DNA of 20,946 nt from UBA6921 sp031363085 (GTDB lineage Bacteria; Pseudomonadota; Gammaproteobacteria; SG8-11): positions 1 to 20,946 of the forward strand of contig JANLTU010000028.1 of the NCBI GenBank assembly GCA_031363085.1, written 5' to 3'. Both the position numbers and the translations under genes were made by a program. Below the pieces are notes generated by a model. That model did not search any database, was not told where the DNA came from, and worked only from the letters and a program-made list of their open reading frames with translations. Position 1 is the stretch's first letter. The number at the start of each line of letters is the position of its first letter. This document shows, piece by piece, positions 1 to 4,539 of this stretch.

Positions 1-74
1 TCCTTGCCTTCGGCTCTGCGAAAACCTGGCCATAGGACTTTCACCTATGAAGTAACGCGCCATGCCCGGCGCAC
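1..74 (-). mobile_element. 5' end of a group II intron (probably class C-attC) inserted in an attC site; truncated by the window
   Basis: Read on the minus strand from 74 downwards, the sequence begins GTGCGCCGGGCATGG, which fits the GTGYG 5' boundary of group II introns. It then shows a hairpin CATAGG-TGAAAGT-CCTATG (51 to 33). This contains the GGTGAAAGTCC element typical of domain I of bacterial group II introns. A second small hairpin-like GCCGAAGGC follows near the window edge. The junction falls exactly inside the R' box of the attC at 75-132: the expected GTTRRRY is cut after GT. Class C-attC introns are known to insert into attC sites. The catalytic domain V and any reverse transcriptase ORF would lie to the left and are not visible, so the class assignment is inference. 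Confidence 0.72.
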
Positions 75-132
75 ACGTAAAGTTGAGGGGCGCGCCGCTT
101 TTGGCGCGTCCCGCTCGAATGCAGAGTTAGGC
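75..132 (-). repeat. attC site of the 227-aa cassette, R' box interrupted by the intron
   Basis: On the minus strand R'' is GCCTAAC (132-126) and contains the TAA stop of the cassette gene. The inner palindrome GGGACGCGCC / GGCGCGCCCC is followed by a TCAACT L' box and the spacer TTTAC. Only GT of the final GTTRRRY remains before the intron boundary at 75/74. As it stands the site lacks an intact R' core and should be a poor integrase substrate. Confidence 0.8.
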
Positions 133-810
133 ATTCACGGCATCAATCGGGACGGCATACAATGATTGCAACAAAACCATGGCCTCATCCATGAGAACTG
201 TATGATCGTCGCGCATATGAAAGTTAATATGATGCCCTTGATCATAAATCTGAAAAATTGGGAATGAGCCGTCGTTAAGCTGATAAAAGTTGAATGCCAT
301 AGCATGCATTTCTTGCAATTCGAACGGTTCCTTTCTCGGATCGTCGATTGACCGGTGCGCCGTGTGCTTGTTACGAAAACTTAACAGCTCTTTAGCCCGT
401 GGGCACATGGCTTCTAATTCCATTGCCTTGGCAAAGGAAACGAATTGGCCAAGTCTATTGAGGTAAGCAACCGCTTCATGATGCAGGGCATCCAAATGGT
501 CTCTCTCTATCTCTGTAAGGAGTGGAGGCGAGACGGTACCGCCACTCGGCAATTCATGGATGTGCTCCAAGAATGCACTTTTTCTTGCATAATAAGGCGC
601 CAGTTGTTCGAGATGAACCATGAACTGGTGATGATGATAATCAAGCCCAGAAAGTATGTAGACTCCACCAGCAATTTGCGTGGGCGGCTTGTCTAAAAAG
701 TCACCTCGCTTCGACGCTCGGGCAAGCCAACTGTGGGCTCGGGCGGATAACGGATAAATATCGCCGAGTGGCAACGAAGGGAACGCATCCTGGAAATTGA
801 ACTCCATCAT
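127..810 (-). CDS. Integron cassette protein of unknown function, 227 aa, with an RNKxxAH motif
   Basis: This is the only sizeable ORF in the cassette between attC 818-889 and attC 75-132, and it runs in the cassette direction. It begins with two adjacent ATG codons (810 and 807), and neither has a strong Shine-Dalgarno sequence. The stop TAA is part of the R'' core of the next attC, as is common for cassette genes. The protein is soluble, His-rich and mostly helical in composition, with no signal peptide or membrane segment. A stretch at residues 144-154 reads LSFRNKHTAHR. R146-x5-H152 fits the Rx4-6H signature of HEPN-type RNases, and the Asn after the Arg is also typical. RNK..AH segments also occur in unrelated helical proteins, so HEPN membership is only a suggestion. 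I do not recognise the family. Expression would depend on the integron promoter or a local one. Confidence 0.75.
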   Translation of the reverse strand: MMEFNFQDAFPSLPLGDIYPLSARAHSWLARASKRGDFLDKPPTQIAGGVYILSGLDYHHHQFMVHLEQLAPYYARKSAFLEHIHELPSGGTVSPPLLTEIERDHLDALHHEAVAYLNRLGQFVSFAKAMELEAMCPRAKELLSFRNKHTAHRSIDDPRKEPFELQEMHAMAFNFYQLNDGSFPIFQIYDQGHHINFHMRDDHTVLMDEAMVLLQSLYAVPIDAVNA

Positions 811-817
811 GGTACTC

Positions 818-889
818 GCCTAACGTTCGCGTTAACCGGCCGAGGGGCGCGCAGCGACCCGAAGGTCCGTGTTGAACGCGGGGTTAGGG
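818..889 (-). repeat. attC site (cassette of the 196-aa protein)
   Basis: The site is about 72 bp. On minus, R'' is CCCTAAC (889-883), followed by the L'' region GCGTTCAAC. The arms GGTTAACGCG and CGCGTTCAAC pair around a variable GC-rich centre. R' is GTTAGGC (824-818). The TAA stop of the upstream cassette gene lies at 895-893, just before R''. Confidence 0.85.
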
Positions 890-892
890 ATT

Positions 893-1483
893 TTATGGGT
901 TCTGAAGTGCACGCTCTAACTCCTTTGCTTCAGCCTTGAATTTATCAAGCTTCTTCACGTTGTCAGGTATGCTTTCTTTAAGACGAAGGTACTCTGCGTC
1001 TTCTTGTGCCATATACGAAGTTGCGGCACGTGATGCTTCTGCATCGCTTAACTGCGGTGTTTTGTATTTGATATCTCGAATTAGATCGTTGTATTTGGTT
1101 TCCAGCTCGTACTTCCTACGTTGCTGATATTCGAGGTTGTTAAGTAGGTCGGAACTTCTCAAGTAGTAGCGAAATATTTTTTTTCGAAGATCGGCATTTT
1201 CAAATAGAACGATCCAGTCTTTGCTGTTTTGGTATGTTTGTCTAGATTCCCTAAGCTCATTCAACGTTGCGAACCAAATTGTTTTTGTTTTTCCCCACTC
1301 GTCATCTATTTTTTCGTAGAGGGTGATCGCATGTTGTAAGTCGTCACAAATTGCTGTCGTTAATAAATGGCGCGATTTGTCCGTTCGATCTTTTTCGGCA
1401 CGATTCTGGAGAAACCAACCTGTACCAGCCGCGAGAAAGCCGCCAATAATTGCAGCTATGATTTCTGACACCTGCACCTCCAT
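893..1483 (-). CDS. Integron cassette protein, membrane-anchored with long helical tail, 196 aa, unknown function
   Basis: This is the only clear gene of the cassette bounded by attC 1493-1578 and attC 818-889. Residues 7-25 form one hydrophobic segment (IIAAIIGGFLAAGTGWFL) followed at once by basic residues, suggesting a single N-terminal membrane anchor with the rest cytoplasmic. The remaining 165 residues are charged and helix-rich, probably coiled coil, with many Lys/Glu and aromatic residues. The ATG at 1483 has only a weak AGGGA ribosome site. A GTG four codons later (1471) sits five bases after a perfect GGAGG (1481-1477), so the true start may be 1471, giving 192 aa without changing the anchor. 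Base composition is clearly more AT-rich than the chromosomal genes, in keeping with acquired cassette DNA. No family recognised. Short membrane-anchored helical proteins are common in cassette arrays, but their roles are mostly unknown. Confidence 0.75.
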   Translation of the reverse strand: MEVQVSEIIAAIIGGFLAAGTGWFLQNRAEKDRTDKSRHLLTTAICDDLQHAITLYEKIDDEWGKTKTIWFATLNELRESRQTYQNSKDWIVLFENADLRKKIFRYYLRSSDLLNNLEYQQRRKYELETKYNDLIRDIKYKTPQLSDAEASRAATSYMAQEDAEYLRLKESIPDNVKKLDKFKAEAKELERALQNP

Positions 1484-1492
1484 ATTGTGAAT

Positions 1493-1578
1493 CCCTAACG
1501 TAGAGTTAAGCGGCGCGCTAAAAAGACAACAGGAAACATGCGGCGCTTCACCGCGTCCGCTTGAACGCCGGGTTGGGT
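1493..1578 (-). repeat. attC site (non-coding cassette)
   Basis: At 86 bp this is the longest of the five. On minus, R'' is ACCCAAC (1578-1572), L'' contains GTTCAAGCGGACGCGG, and L' contains GCGCGCCGCTTAACTC. R' is GTTAGGG (1499-1493). The inner boxes pair as CCGCTTGAA / TTAAGCGG with a long unpaired centre containing AAAAAGACAACAGG. Confidence 0.9.
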
Positions 1579-1982
1579 GGCACGAAAGGCACAGGTGAAA
1601 CTCATGAGGCTCGACACACGCGCATGATTAGAACCCGGTTGGTTTCTGCTTCACTGTTTGCCTGGGCGAGACATGCCGCTCACGCACCCTTTCCAAAAAC
1701 ACTAGCCGAAGCTCCCAAACGAAGCCAGGGTTTTGGGTGGGAGAAAATAGGAAGCGAACCTTCGCGCCCTTCACCCGAAGCCAGTGAACGAGCCAACTCA
1801 CGAAACTCAACGGCTGCCCTGAACTGAGAACACCGATAAGAATGCCCGCGATCAGACGGCGATGTACTTGAAGCTGGCCCTGAATTCTTTTCGGTGATCG
1901 AAGCCACGAACACGCCGCGTGGGACGAACCCGTGCTGTGAATTCTTGGGATGCACTTGCTCGCACCTCAACACTTCTGTGAC
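1579..1982 (-). other. Cassette body without a convincing gene (about 400 bp)
   Basis: This is the body of the third cassette counted from attI. Open frames exist on both strands (the longest, minus 1988-1680, starts with TTG inside the attC core). None has a good start with a ribosome site, and the predicted peptides are low-complexity or Arg/Pro/Ser-rich and not protein-like. The segment holds three copies of GAAGCCA (near 1721, 1777 and 1900) and two of TGAATTCTT (near 1880 and 1938). It also holds an imperfect inverted repeat, CTCCCAAAC / GTTTTGGGTGGGAG, around 1711-1744. It may be a non-coding, promoter-bearing or RNA-encoding cassette, or one carrying a peptide too short to judge. Confidence 0.5.
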
Positions 1983-2045
1983 ACCCAACGTGTTGTTGAG
2001 CGGCGCGGCGCTGTTTGCCGCGTCCGCTCAAACTAATAGTTGGGT
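1983..2045 (-). repeat. attC site (151-aa membrane protein cassette)
   Basis: 63 bp. On minus, R'' is ACCCAAC (2045-2039), L'' carries GAGCGGACGCGG, and L' carries CGCCGCTCAAC. R' is GTTGGGT (1989-1983). The reading frame of the upstream cassette gene runs through R'' (encoding Thr-Pro-Asn) and stops at 2033. Confidence 0.9.
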
Positions 2046-2488
2046 GTTACCCTATAAATTGCCCACCATACAGCTAGTGCACCAAGCAGTAGGACACCAG
2101 CCAATGTAAACGCGAAACCGATATTGTGACGACATGAAGTGTGGCTTGGTTTGTCGTAGGCTTTCCATGCTTCTTTGGATGCGTCGTCAAATGATTCTTT
2201 GATCTTTGCCATCCTTTGCCGATTGCCAACCATGCTGCAATGGAACCGAAAAATAAATGTGGTCCCGACGATTAACACAACTAGGGCGACAGATGAAAGG
2301 ATGCCTTTCTCTAAATCTGTCGCTTTATCAAACCGATCGTATAGAGCGACAATCGCCACATAAAGGGCAATTGCATAATTGGTTATGGTGAATTGCTGCT
2401 GCTTGTAAAGACGGATGTTGTCGATGGCATCTTTGTATAAGAGTTCAAGAGCATCACATTGCTTTTTGTTTTGTTCGGCTTCTCCCAC
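2033..2488 (-). CDS. Integron cassette three-helix membrane protein, 151 aa, unknown function
   Basis: The GTG start at 2488 is fixed by a perfect AGGAGG at 2499-2494, five bases upstream, the best ribosome site in the array. The 30-residue N-terminal helical region is charged (Lys/Glu/Gln-rich, ending IRLYKQQQ). Three likely membrane segments follow, near residues 33-52, 63-83 and 124-145. A cytoplasm-like helical stretch rich in Lys and Asp lies between the second and third. The frame ends inside the attC, so the last residues (TPNY) come from the recombination site and would change with cassette context. Layout suggests a small inner-membrane protein with cytoplasmic helices. I recall similar helix-then-membrane architecture in small membrane proteins of accessory regions but cannot assign a family. 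No catalytic motif is visible. Confidence 0.78.
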   Translation of the reverse strand: MGEAEQNKKQCDALELLYKDAIDNIRLYKQQQFTITNYAIALYVAIVALYDRFDKATDLEKGILSSVALVVLIVGTTFIFRFHCSMVGNRQRMAKIKESFDDASKEAWKAYDKPSHTSCRHNIGFAFTLAGVLLLGALAVWWAIYRVTPNY

Positions 2489-2517
2489 GTCAGCCTCCTA
2501 ATAATGTGATTGGTGAC

Positions 2518-2572
2518 ACCCAACGTAGAGCTAAGCGGCGGCGAAGCCGTCCGCTTGAGCGCCGGGTTAGGT
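2518..2572 (-). repeat. attC site of the attI-proximal cassette
   Basis: At 55 bp this is the shortest of the five. On minus, R'' is ACCTAAC (2572-2566), L'' is CGCTCAAGCGG, L' is CCGCTTAGCTC, and R' is GTTGGGT (2524-2518). The short loop GACGGCTTCGCCG between the boxes makes it a compact hairpin. Confidence 0.9.
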
Positions 2573-2857
2573 GTGCTTGATACAGACACGCCTCTTGACG
2601 CTGGAATAGAAAAAGAAGTCATGATTTTACGCAGTTGTGGAGTTGAAACGTATGAATCGTGTGAAGGCTCTAATGGACATTCTTATGCTGAGCCAACAAT
2701 TCGTTTTCATGGCCCCCATCATGAAGGATTTCGAGCATTATCTGTCGCCTTTATGCATGGATTGGAAGTGCGCGCGTTAAGGCGTATTTGGGTAATTAAC
2801 GAAGGGGAGCCCACGGGGCCTTCTTGGGAGATGACTTTCTGGGAAAAGACACCGTGA
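2573..2857 (+). CDS. Conserved hypothetical protein, 94 aa, encoded antisense to the cassette direction
   Basis: The frame is open from within the attC, but the first sensible start is GTG 2573, the base directly after the attC core. Starting there gives a protein beginning with L-D-T-D-T-P-L-D. The sequence (ESCEGSNGHSYAEPTIRFHG, then HGLEVRALRRIWVINEGEPT and WEMTFW) matches in style a small conserved protein family that I recall from phages, plasmids and cassettes. It has a typical CEG-GH-EPT-RF core and a C-terminal W-E-TF. Function is unknown to me. It runs towards intI and converges with the 53-aa gene of the same cassette, 8 bp apart. A gene facing against the cassette direction cannot be driven by the integron promoter, so it needs its own promoter, presumably within or beyond the attC. 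The absence of a clear Shine-Dalgarno sequence makes the start uncertain. Confidence 0.65.
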   Translation: MLDTDTPLDAGIEKEVMILRSCGVETYESCEGSNGHSYAEPTIRFHGPHHEGFRALSVAFMHGLEVRALRRIWVINEGEPTGPSWEMTFWEKTP

Positions 2858-2865
2858 GCGCCTTT

Positions 2866-3027
2866 TTATTTTCCGGCTTTATTCAATCTTGCACAGTGGA
2901 CGCAAAGAGTCTTCCCTCCAGTTCCACTTTGAAGATTGGCCTTCTCAATATTGTTGCGTTCGGTACAACTGCTGTTGTCGTGATATACGTTTTCTTTTTT
3001 GGAATTAACTGGCGTTGCTTTAGGCAT
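2866..3027 (-). CDS. Small cassette protein, 53 aa, with a C-terminal CxxC
   Basis: This short frame is in the canonical cassette direction in the attI-proximal cassette. ATG (3027) is preceded by GAAAGAGGAAAA with a plausible ribosome site, and the frame ends TAA at 2866. The protein is basic and Asn/Lys-rich: it starts MPKATPVNSKKENVYHDN, has Cys21 in SSCTERNNI, and a C-terminal GGKTLCVHCARLNKAGK. Cys42 and Cys45 form a CxxC that with Cys21 (and His16 or His44) could bind a metal. The composition is clearly protein-like, and I recall similar short cassette-encoded peptides, although no function is known to me. As the first cassette gene it is the one best placed for expression from an integron promoter. 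Confidence 0.72.
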   Translation of the reverse strand: MPKATPVNSKKENVYHDNSSCTERNNIEKANLQSGTGGKTLCVHCARLNKAGK

Positions 3028-3071
3028 AATTTTTATTTTCCTCTTTCTGCGGCAATGGACGGTGTTGCCGC

Positions 3072-3120
3072 GACACCTAACGTTAAGTAGACACCCTAAA
3101 TGTCGTTTTATATTACGACA
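3072..3120 (-). other. attI: Putative attI recombination site
   Basis: On minus the array-side core is GTTAGGT (3081-3075), the point where the first cassette joins. It is directly preceded by CTTAAC, giving a head-to-head CTTAAC/GTTAGG pair like the two integrase-binding boxes of a simple site. On plus, GACACCTAAC (3072-3081) is echoed by GACACCCTAAA (3090-3100), 18 bp away in direct orientation, resembling the accessory direct repeats of attI1. The extent of the site on the intI side is a guess. Confidence 0.7.
3101..3120. promoter_or_regulatory. 20-bp palindrome TGTCGT-N8-ACGACA between attI and intI
   Basis: Perfect 6-bp arms flank an AT-only 8-bp centre (TTTATATT), the geometry of a dimeric regulator site. 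It lies upstream of intI and overlaps where the cassette promoter should be. It does not match the enterobacterial LexA box CTGT-N8-ACAG. It might instead be part of attI, or an AT-rich promoter element (TATAAA can be read on minus). Confidence 0.4.
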
Positions 3121-3124
3121 GTCT

Positions 3125-3190
3125 GGTGTACTAAACCGCTTCGGTCAATAATGGGGCCCTTATCATCATAGCAGCTCTGTTTAGTACACC
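3125..3190. repeat. Perfect 12-bp inverted repeat flanking the intI leader
   Basis: GGTGTACTAAAC (3125-3136) and GTTTAGTACACC (3179-3190) are exact reverse complements, separated by 42 bp that include GGGGCCC. The right arm ends three bases before the intI ATG, in the place of a ribosome binding site. In RNA it could form a 12-bp stem that closes the translation start. In DNA it could be a two-site operator. Confidence 0.6.
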
Positions 3191-3193
3191 CCA

Positions 3194-4189
3194 ATGTCGA
3201 CGCAAACTACACCCAGTCAATTCATCGTTAAACCGGCGCGTTTATTAGATCAACTCCGTGCGCGCATCCGGTTAAAACACTACAGCATTCGCACCGAACA
3301 GACGTACGTGGATTGGGTGCGGCGCTTTATCTTTTTTCACGGCAAGCGGCATCCAGCGCAGATGGGCAAGATCGAACTCGAAGCGTTTTTGACCGATCTT
3401 GCCGTGACTGGCAACGTGTCGGCGTCAACGCAAAGTCAGGCTAAAAGTGCACTGCTGTTTCTGTATCGCCACGTGCTCGATTTGAATCTTCCTTGGTTGG
3501 ACAACGTGGAGCAGGCGAAGGCACCGAAACGGTTGCCGGTCGTCATGACGGTTGCGGAGGTGCGCATGGTGCTCGATCACATGCGTGGCACCTATGGTTT
3601 GATGGGTCGTTTGTTGTACGGCACTGGGATGCGGCTGATGGAATGTGTGCGGCTACGCGTGAAAGACGTGGATTTCGAGCGGTATGAAATTATTGTGCGT
3701 GAGGGTAAGGGGTTTAAAGACCGTGTCACGATGTTGCCGCAAGTGTTGGTCCAACCACTTAAGCTGCATCTGCAAAACATCCAGGCGATGCACATTGCAG
3801 ATCTGGCCGCCGGGAATAGTGATGTATACCTGCCCTATGCGCTGGCGCGCAAATATCCGAATGCCGGGCGCGAATGGGGGTGGCAATACATTTTTCCGTC
3901 TGCCAAATTGTCGACTGATCCACGTTCGGGTGCGGTGCGGCGGCACCATCTGGACGAGAAAGGTCTGCAACGAGAAATGCGCGAGGCGGTGTTGGTAAGC
4001 AAGGTCACCAAGCCCGCAACGCCGCATACATTACGTCACAGCTTTGCGACGCATTTGTTGCAGTCCGGTTATGACATCCGCACGGTGCAGGAGCTGTTGG
4101 GGCACAAAGACGTGGCCACCACCATGATCTACACGCACGTGCTCAATCGCGGCGGGCGTGGTGTAAATAGCCCACTGGATAGTATTTAA
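3194..4189 (+). CDS. intI: Integron integrase (tyrosine recombinase IntI), 331 aa
   Basis: The enzyme recombines cassettes at attC and attI by folding single-stranded attC. The N-terminal SAM-like DNA-binding domain spans about 14-105 (LRARIRLKHYSIRTEQTYVD). In the catalytic domain the expected residues are all present: R147 (GTGMRL), K172 (REGKG), H278 and R281 (PHTLRHSFATHLL), H304 (LLGHKD) and Y313 (MIYTHVL). The insertion unique to IntI proteins, compared with XerC/D, is present near 212-255 (YALARKYPNAGREWGWQYIF, then STDPRSGAVRRHH). Length matches the roughly 320-340 aa norm, and no frameshift is seen, so it should be active. The ATG at 3194 is supported by alignment with known IntI N-termini, but it has no Shine-Dalgarno sequence and lies three bases after an inverted repeat arm. 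I see no LexA-type CTGT-N8-ACAG box upstream. Confidence 0.97.
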   Translation: MSTQTTPSQFIVKPARLLDQLRARIRLKHYSIRTEQTYVDWVRRFIFFHGKRHPAQMGKIELEAFLTDLAVTGNVSASTQSQAKSALLFLYRHVLDLNLPWLDNVEQAKAPKRLPVVMTVAEVRMVLDHMRGTYGLMGRLLYGTGMRLMECVRLRVKDVDFERYEIIVREGKGFKDRVTMLPQVLVQPLKLHLQNIQAMHIADLAAGNSDVYLPYALARKYPNAGREWGWQYIFPSAKLSTDPRSGAVRRHHLDEKGLQREMREAVLVSKVTKPATPHTLRHSFATHLLQSGYDIRTVQELLGHKDVATTMIYTHVLNRGGRGVNSPLDSI

Positions 4190-4197
4190 GTGATGCG

Positions 4198-4212
4198 ATC
4201 ACAGCAGCTCTG
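4198..4212. repeat. Right copy of a 15-bp near-identical direct repeat bracketing intI
   Basis: ATCACAGCAGCTCTG here matches ATCATAGCAGCTCTG at 3165-3179 in 14 of 15 positions and in the same orientation, about 1,033 bp apart. intI lies between the copies. The right copy is followed by CTGC, making a small CAGCAG-CTCTGCTG palindrome of its own. Confidence 0.55.
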
Positions 4213-4223
4213 CTGCATTCTGC

Positions 4224-4252
4224 TTGTTGGTCATGCGGAATTGACTTATGAT
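4224..4252 (+). promoter_or_regulatory. Probable sigma-70 promoter of rpmE
   Basis: TTGTTG (4224-4229), a 17-bp spacer and TATGAT (4247-4252) lie between intI and rpmE. They imply a transcript start near 4259 and a leader of about 70 bases before the rpmE ATG. The -10 box is one base from consensus; the -35 is weaker. Confidence 0.5.
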
Positions 4253-4329
4253 TCTGGCCTTTTCGCCAACCCACTCACTGGCGCGCAGCCTTGGGGCTAC
4301 GGGTGGTGAGTAACCTGAAGGTGATTCTT

Positions 4330-4539
4330 ATGAAAACTGATATCCATCCCGAATACAAAGCCGTGACCGTGACCTGTAGTTGCGGCAACACGTTTGCGAC
4401 CCAATCAACCTATACCAAGCCGGATCTACACATCGAAGTGTGCTCGTCGTGCCATCCGTTCTATACCGGCAAGCAGAAGACGCTGGACGTAGGCGGCCGG
4501 GTCGACAAATTCCGTCAGCGGTATGCAAAGAAGAAATAA
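4330..4539 (+). CDS. rpmE: 50S ribosomal protein L31, zinc-binding type
   Basis: This is a 69-aa component of the large ribosomal subunit, at the bridge to the small subunit. It starts MKTDIHPEYKAVTVTCSCGN, as typical L31 does. Zinc ligands C16, C18, C38 and C41 (CSC and CSSC) are all present, so this is the zinc-containing (C+) form, not the zinc-free paralogue used under zinc limitation. The conserved HPFYTGKQK and C-terminal GRVDKFRQRY are intact. The frame is open further upstream to 4291, but ATG 4330 matches the family N-terminus and has GAAGG about nine bases upstream. It has its own promoter (4224-4252) and a terminator at 4571-4598. In Pseudomonas rpmE is also followed by a nuclease gene and a malic enzyme gene nearby. 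Confidence 0.97.
   Translation: MKTDIHPEYKAVTVTCSCGNTFATQSTYTKPDLHIEVCSSCHPFYTGKQKTLDVGGRVDKFRQRYAKKK

Larger units (their letters stand above)
1..4189. mobile_element. Chromosomal integron: intI, attI and a cassette array of at least five attC sites (open on the left)
   Basis: An integron integrase gene on the plus strand is followed on its 5' side by an attI-like site. A series of cassettes then runs away from it on the minus strand, the classic divergent layout. Five imperfect palindromes with RYYYAAC and GTTRRRY outer cores separate short ORFs whose stop codons abut or enter the attC core. In each palindrome the asymmetry of the inner boxes (TTCAAGC on the R'' side, GCTTAAC on the R' side when read on minus) gives the same orientation, so all cassettes face the same way. 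The neighbours on the right are housekeeping genes, and no class 1 platform genes (qacEdelta1, sul1) are seen. A chromosomal, sedentary integron is therefore more likely than a plasmid-borne class 1 element. The array continues beyond the left edge. Confidence 0.9.

Noticed and set aside
60..76. Naturally degenerate R' box of the leftmost attC
   Set aside because: The mismatch to GTTRRRY is better explained by an intron junction after GT, because group II intron signatures begin exactly there.
1680..1988. 102-codon minus-strand frame in the third cassette
   Set aside because: The TTG start lies within the attC core with no ribosome site, and the product is low-complexity. Kept only as part of the gene-less cassette description.
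1..3081. CRISPR array
   Set aside because: The repeated elements are palindromic attC sites of unequal length (55-86 bp) and spacing, with genes between them, not short identical direct repeats.
2824..3090. 88-codon plus-strand frame in the first cassette
   Set aside because: It is the antisense of the better supported 53-aa gene and overlaps the attI core; the start has no ribosome site.
3101..3190. LexA box controlling intI
   Set aside because: I looked for CTGT-N8-ACAG on both strands and for a TTAG-N6-TACTA type site. The dyad TGTCGT-N8-ACGACA and the TACTAA/TTAGTA arms do not match either in sequence and order.
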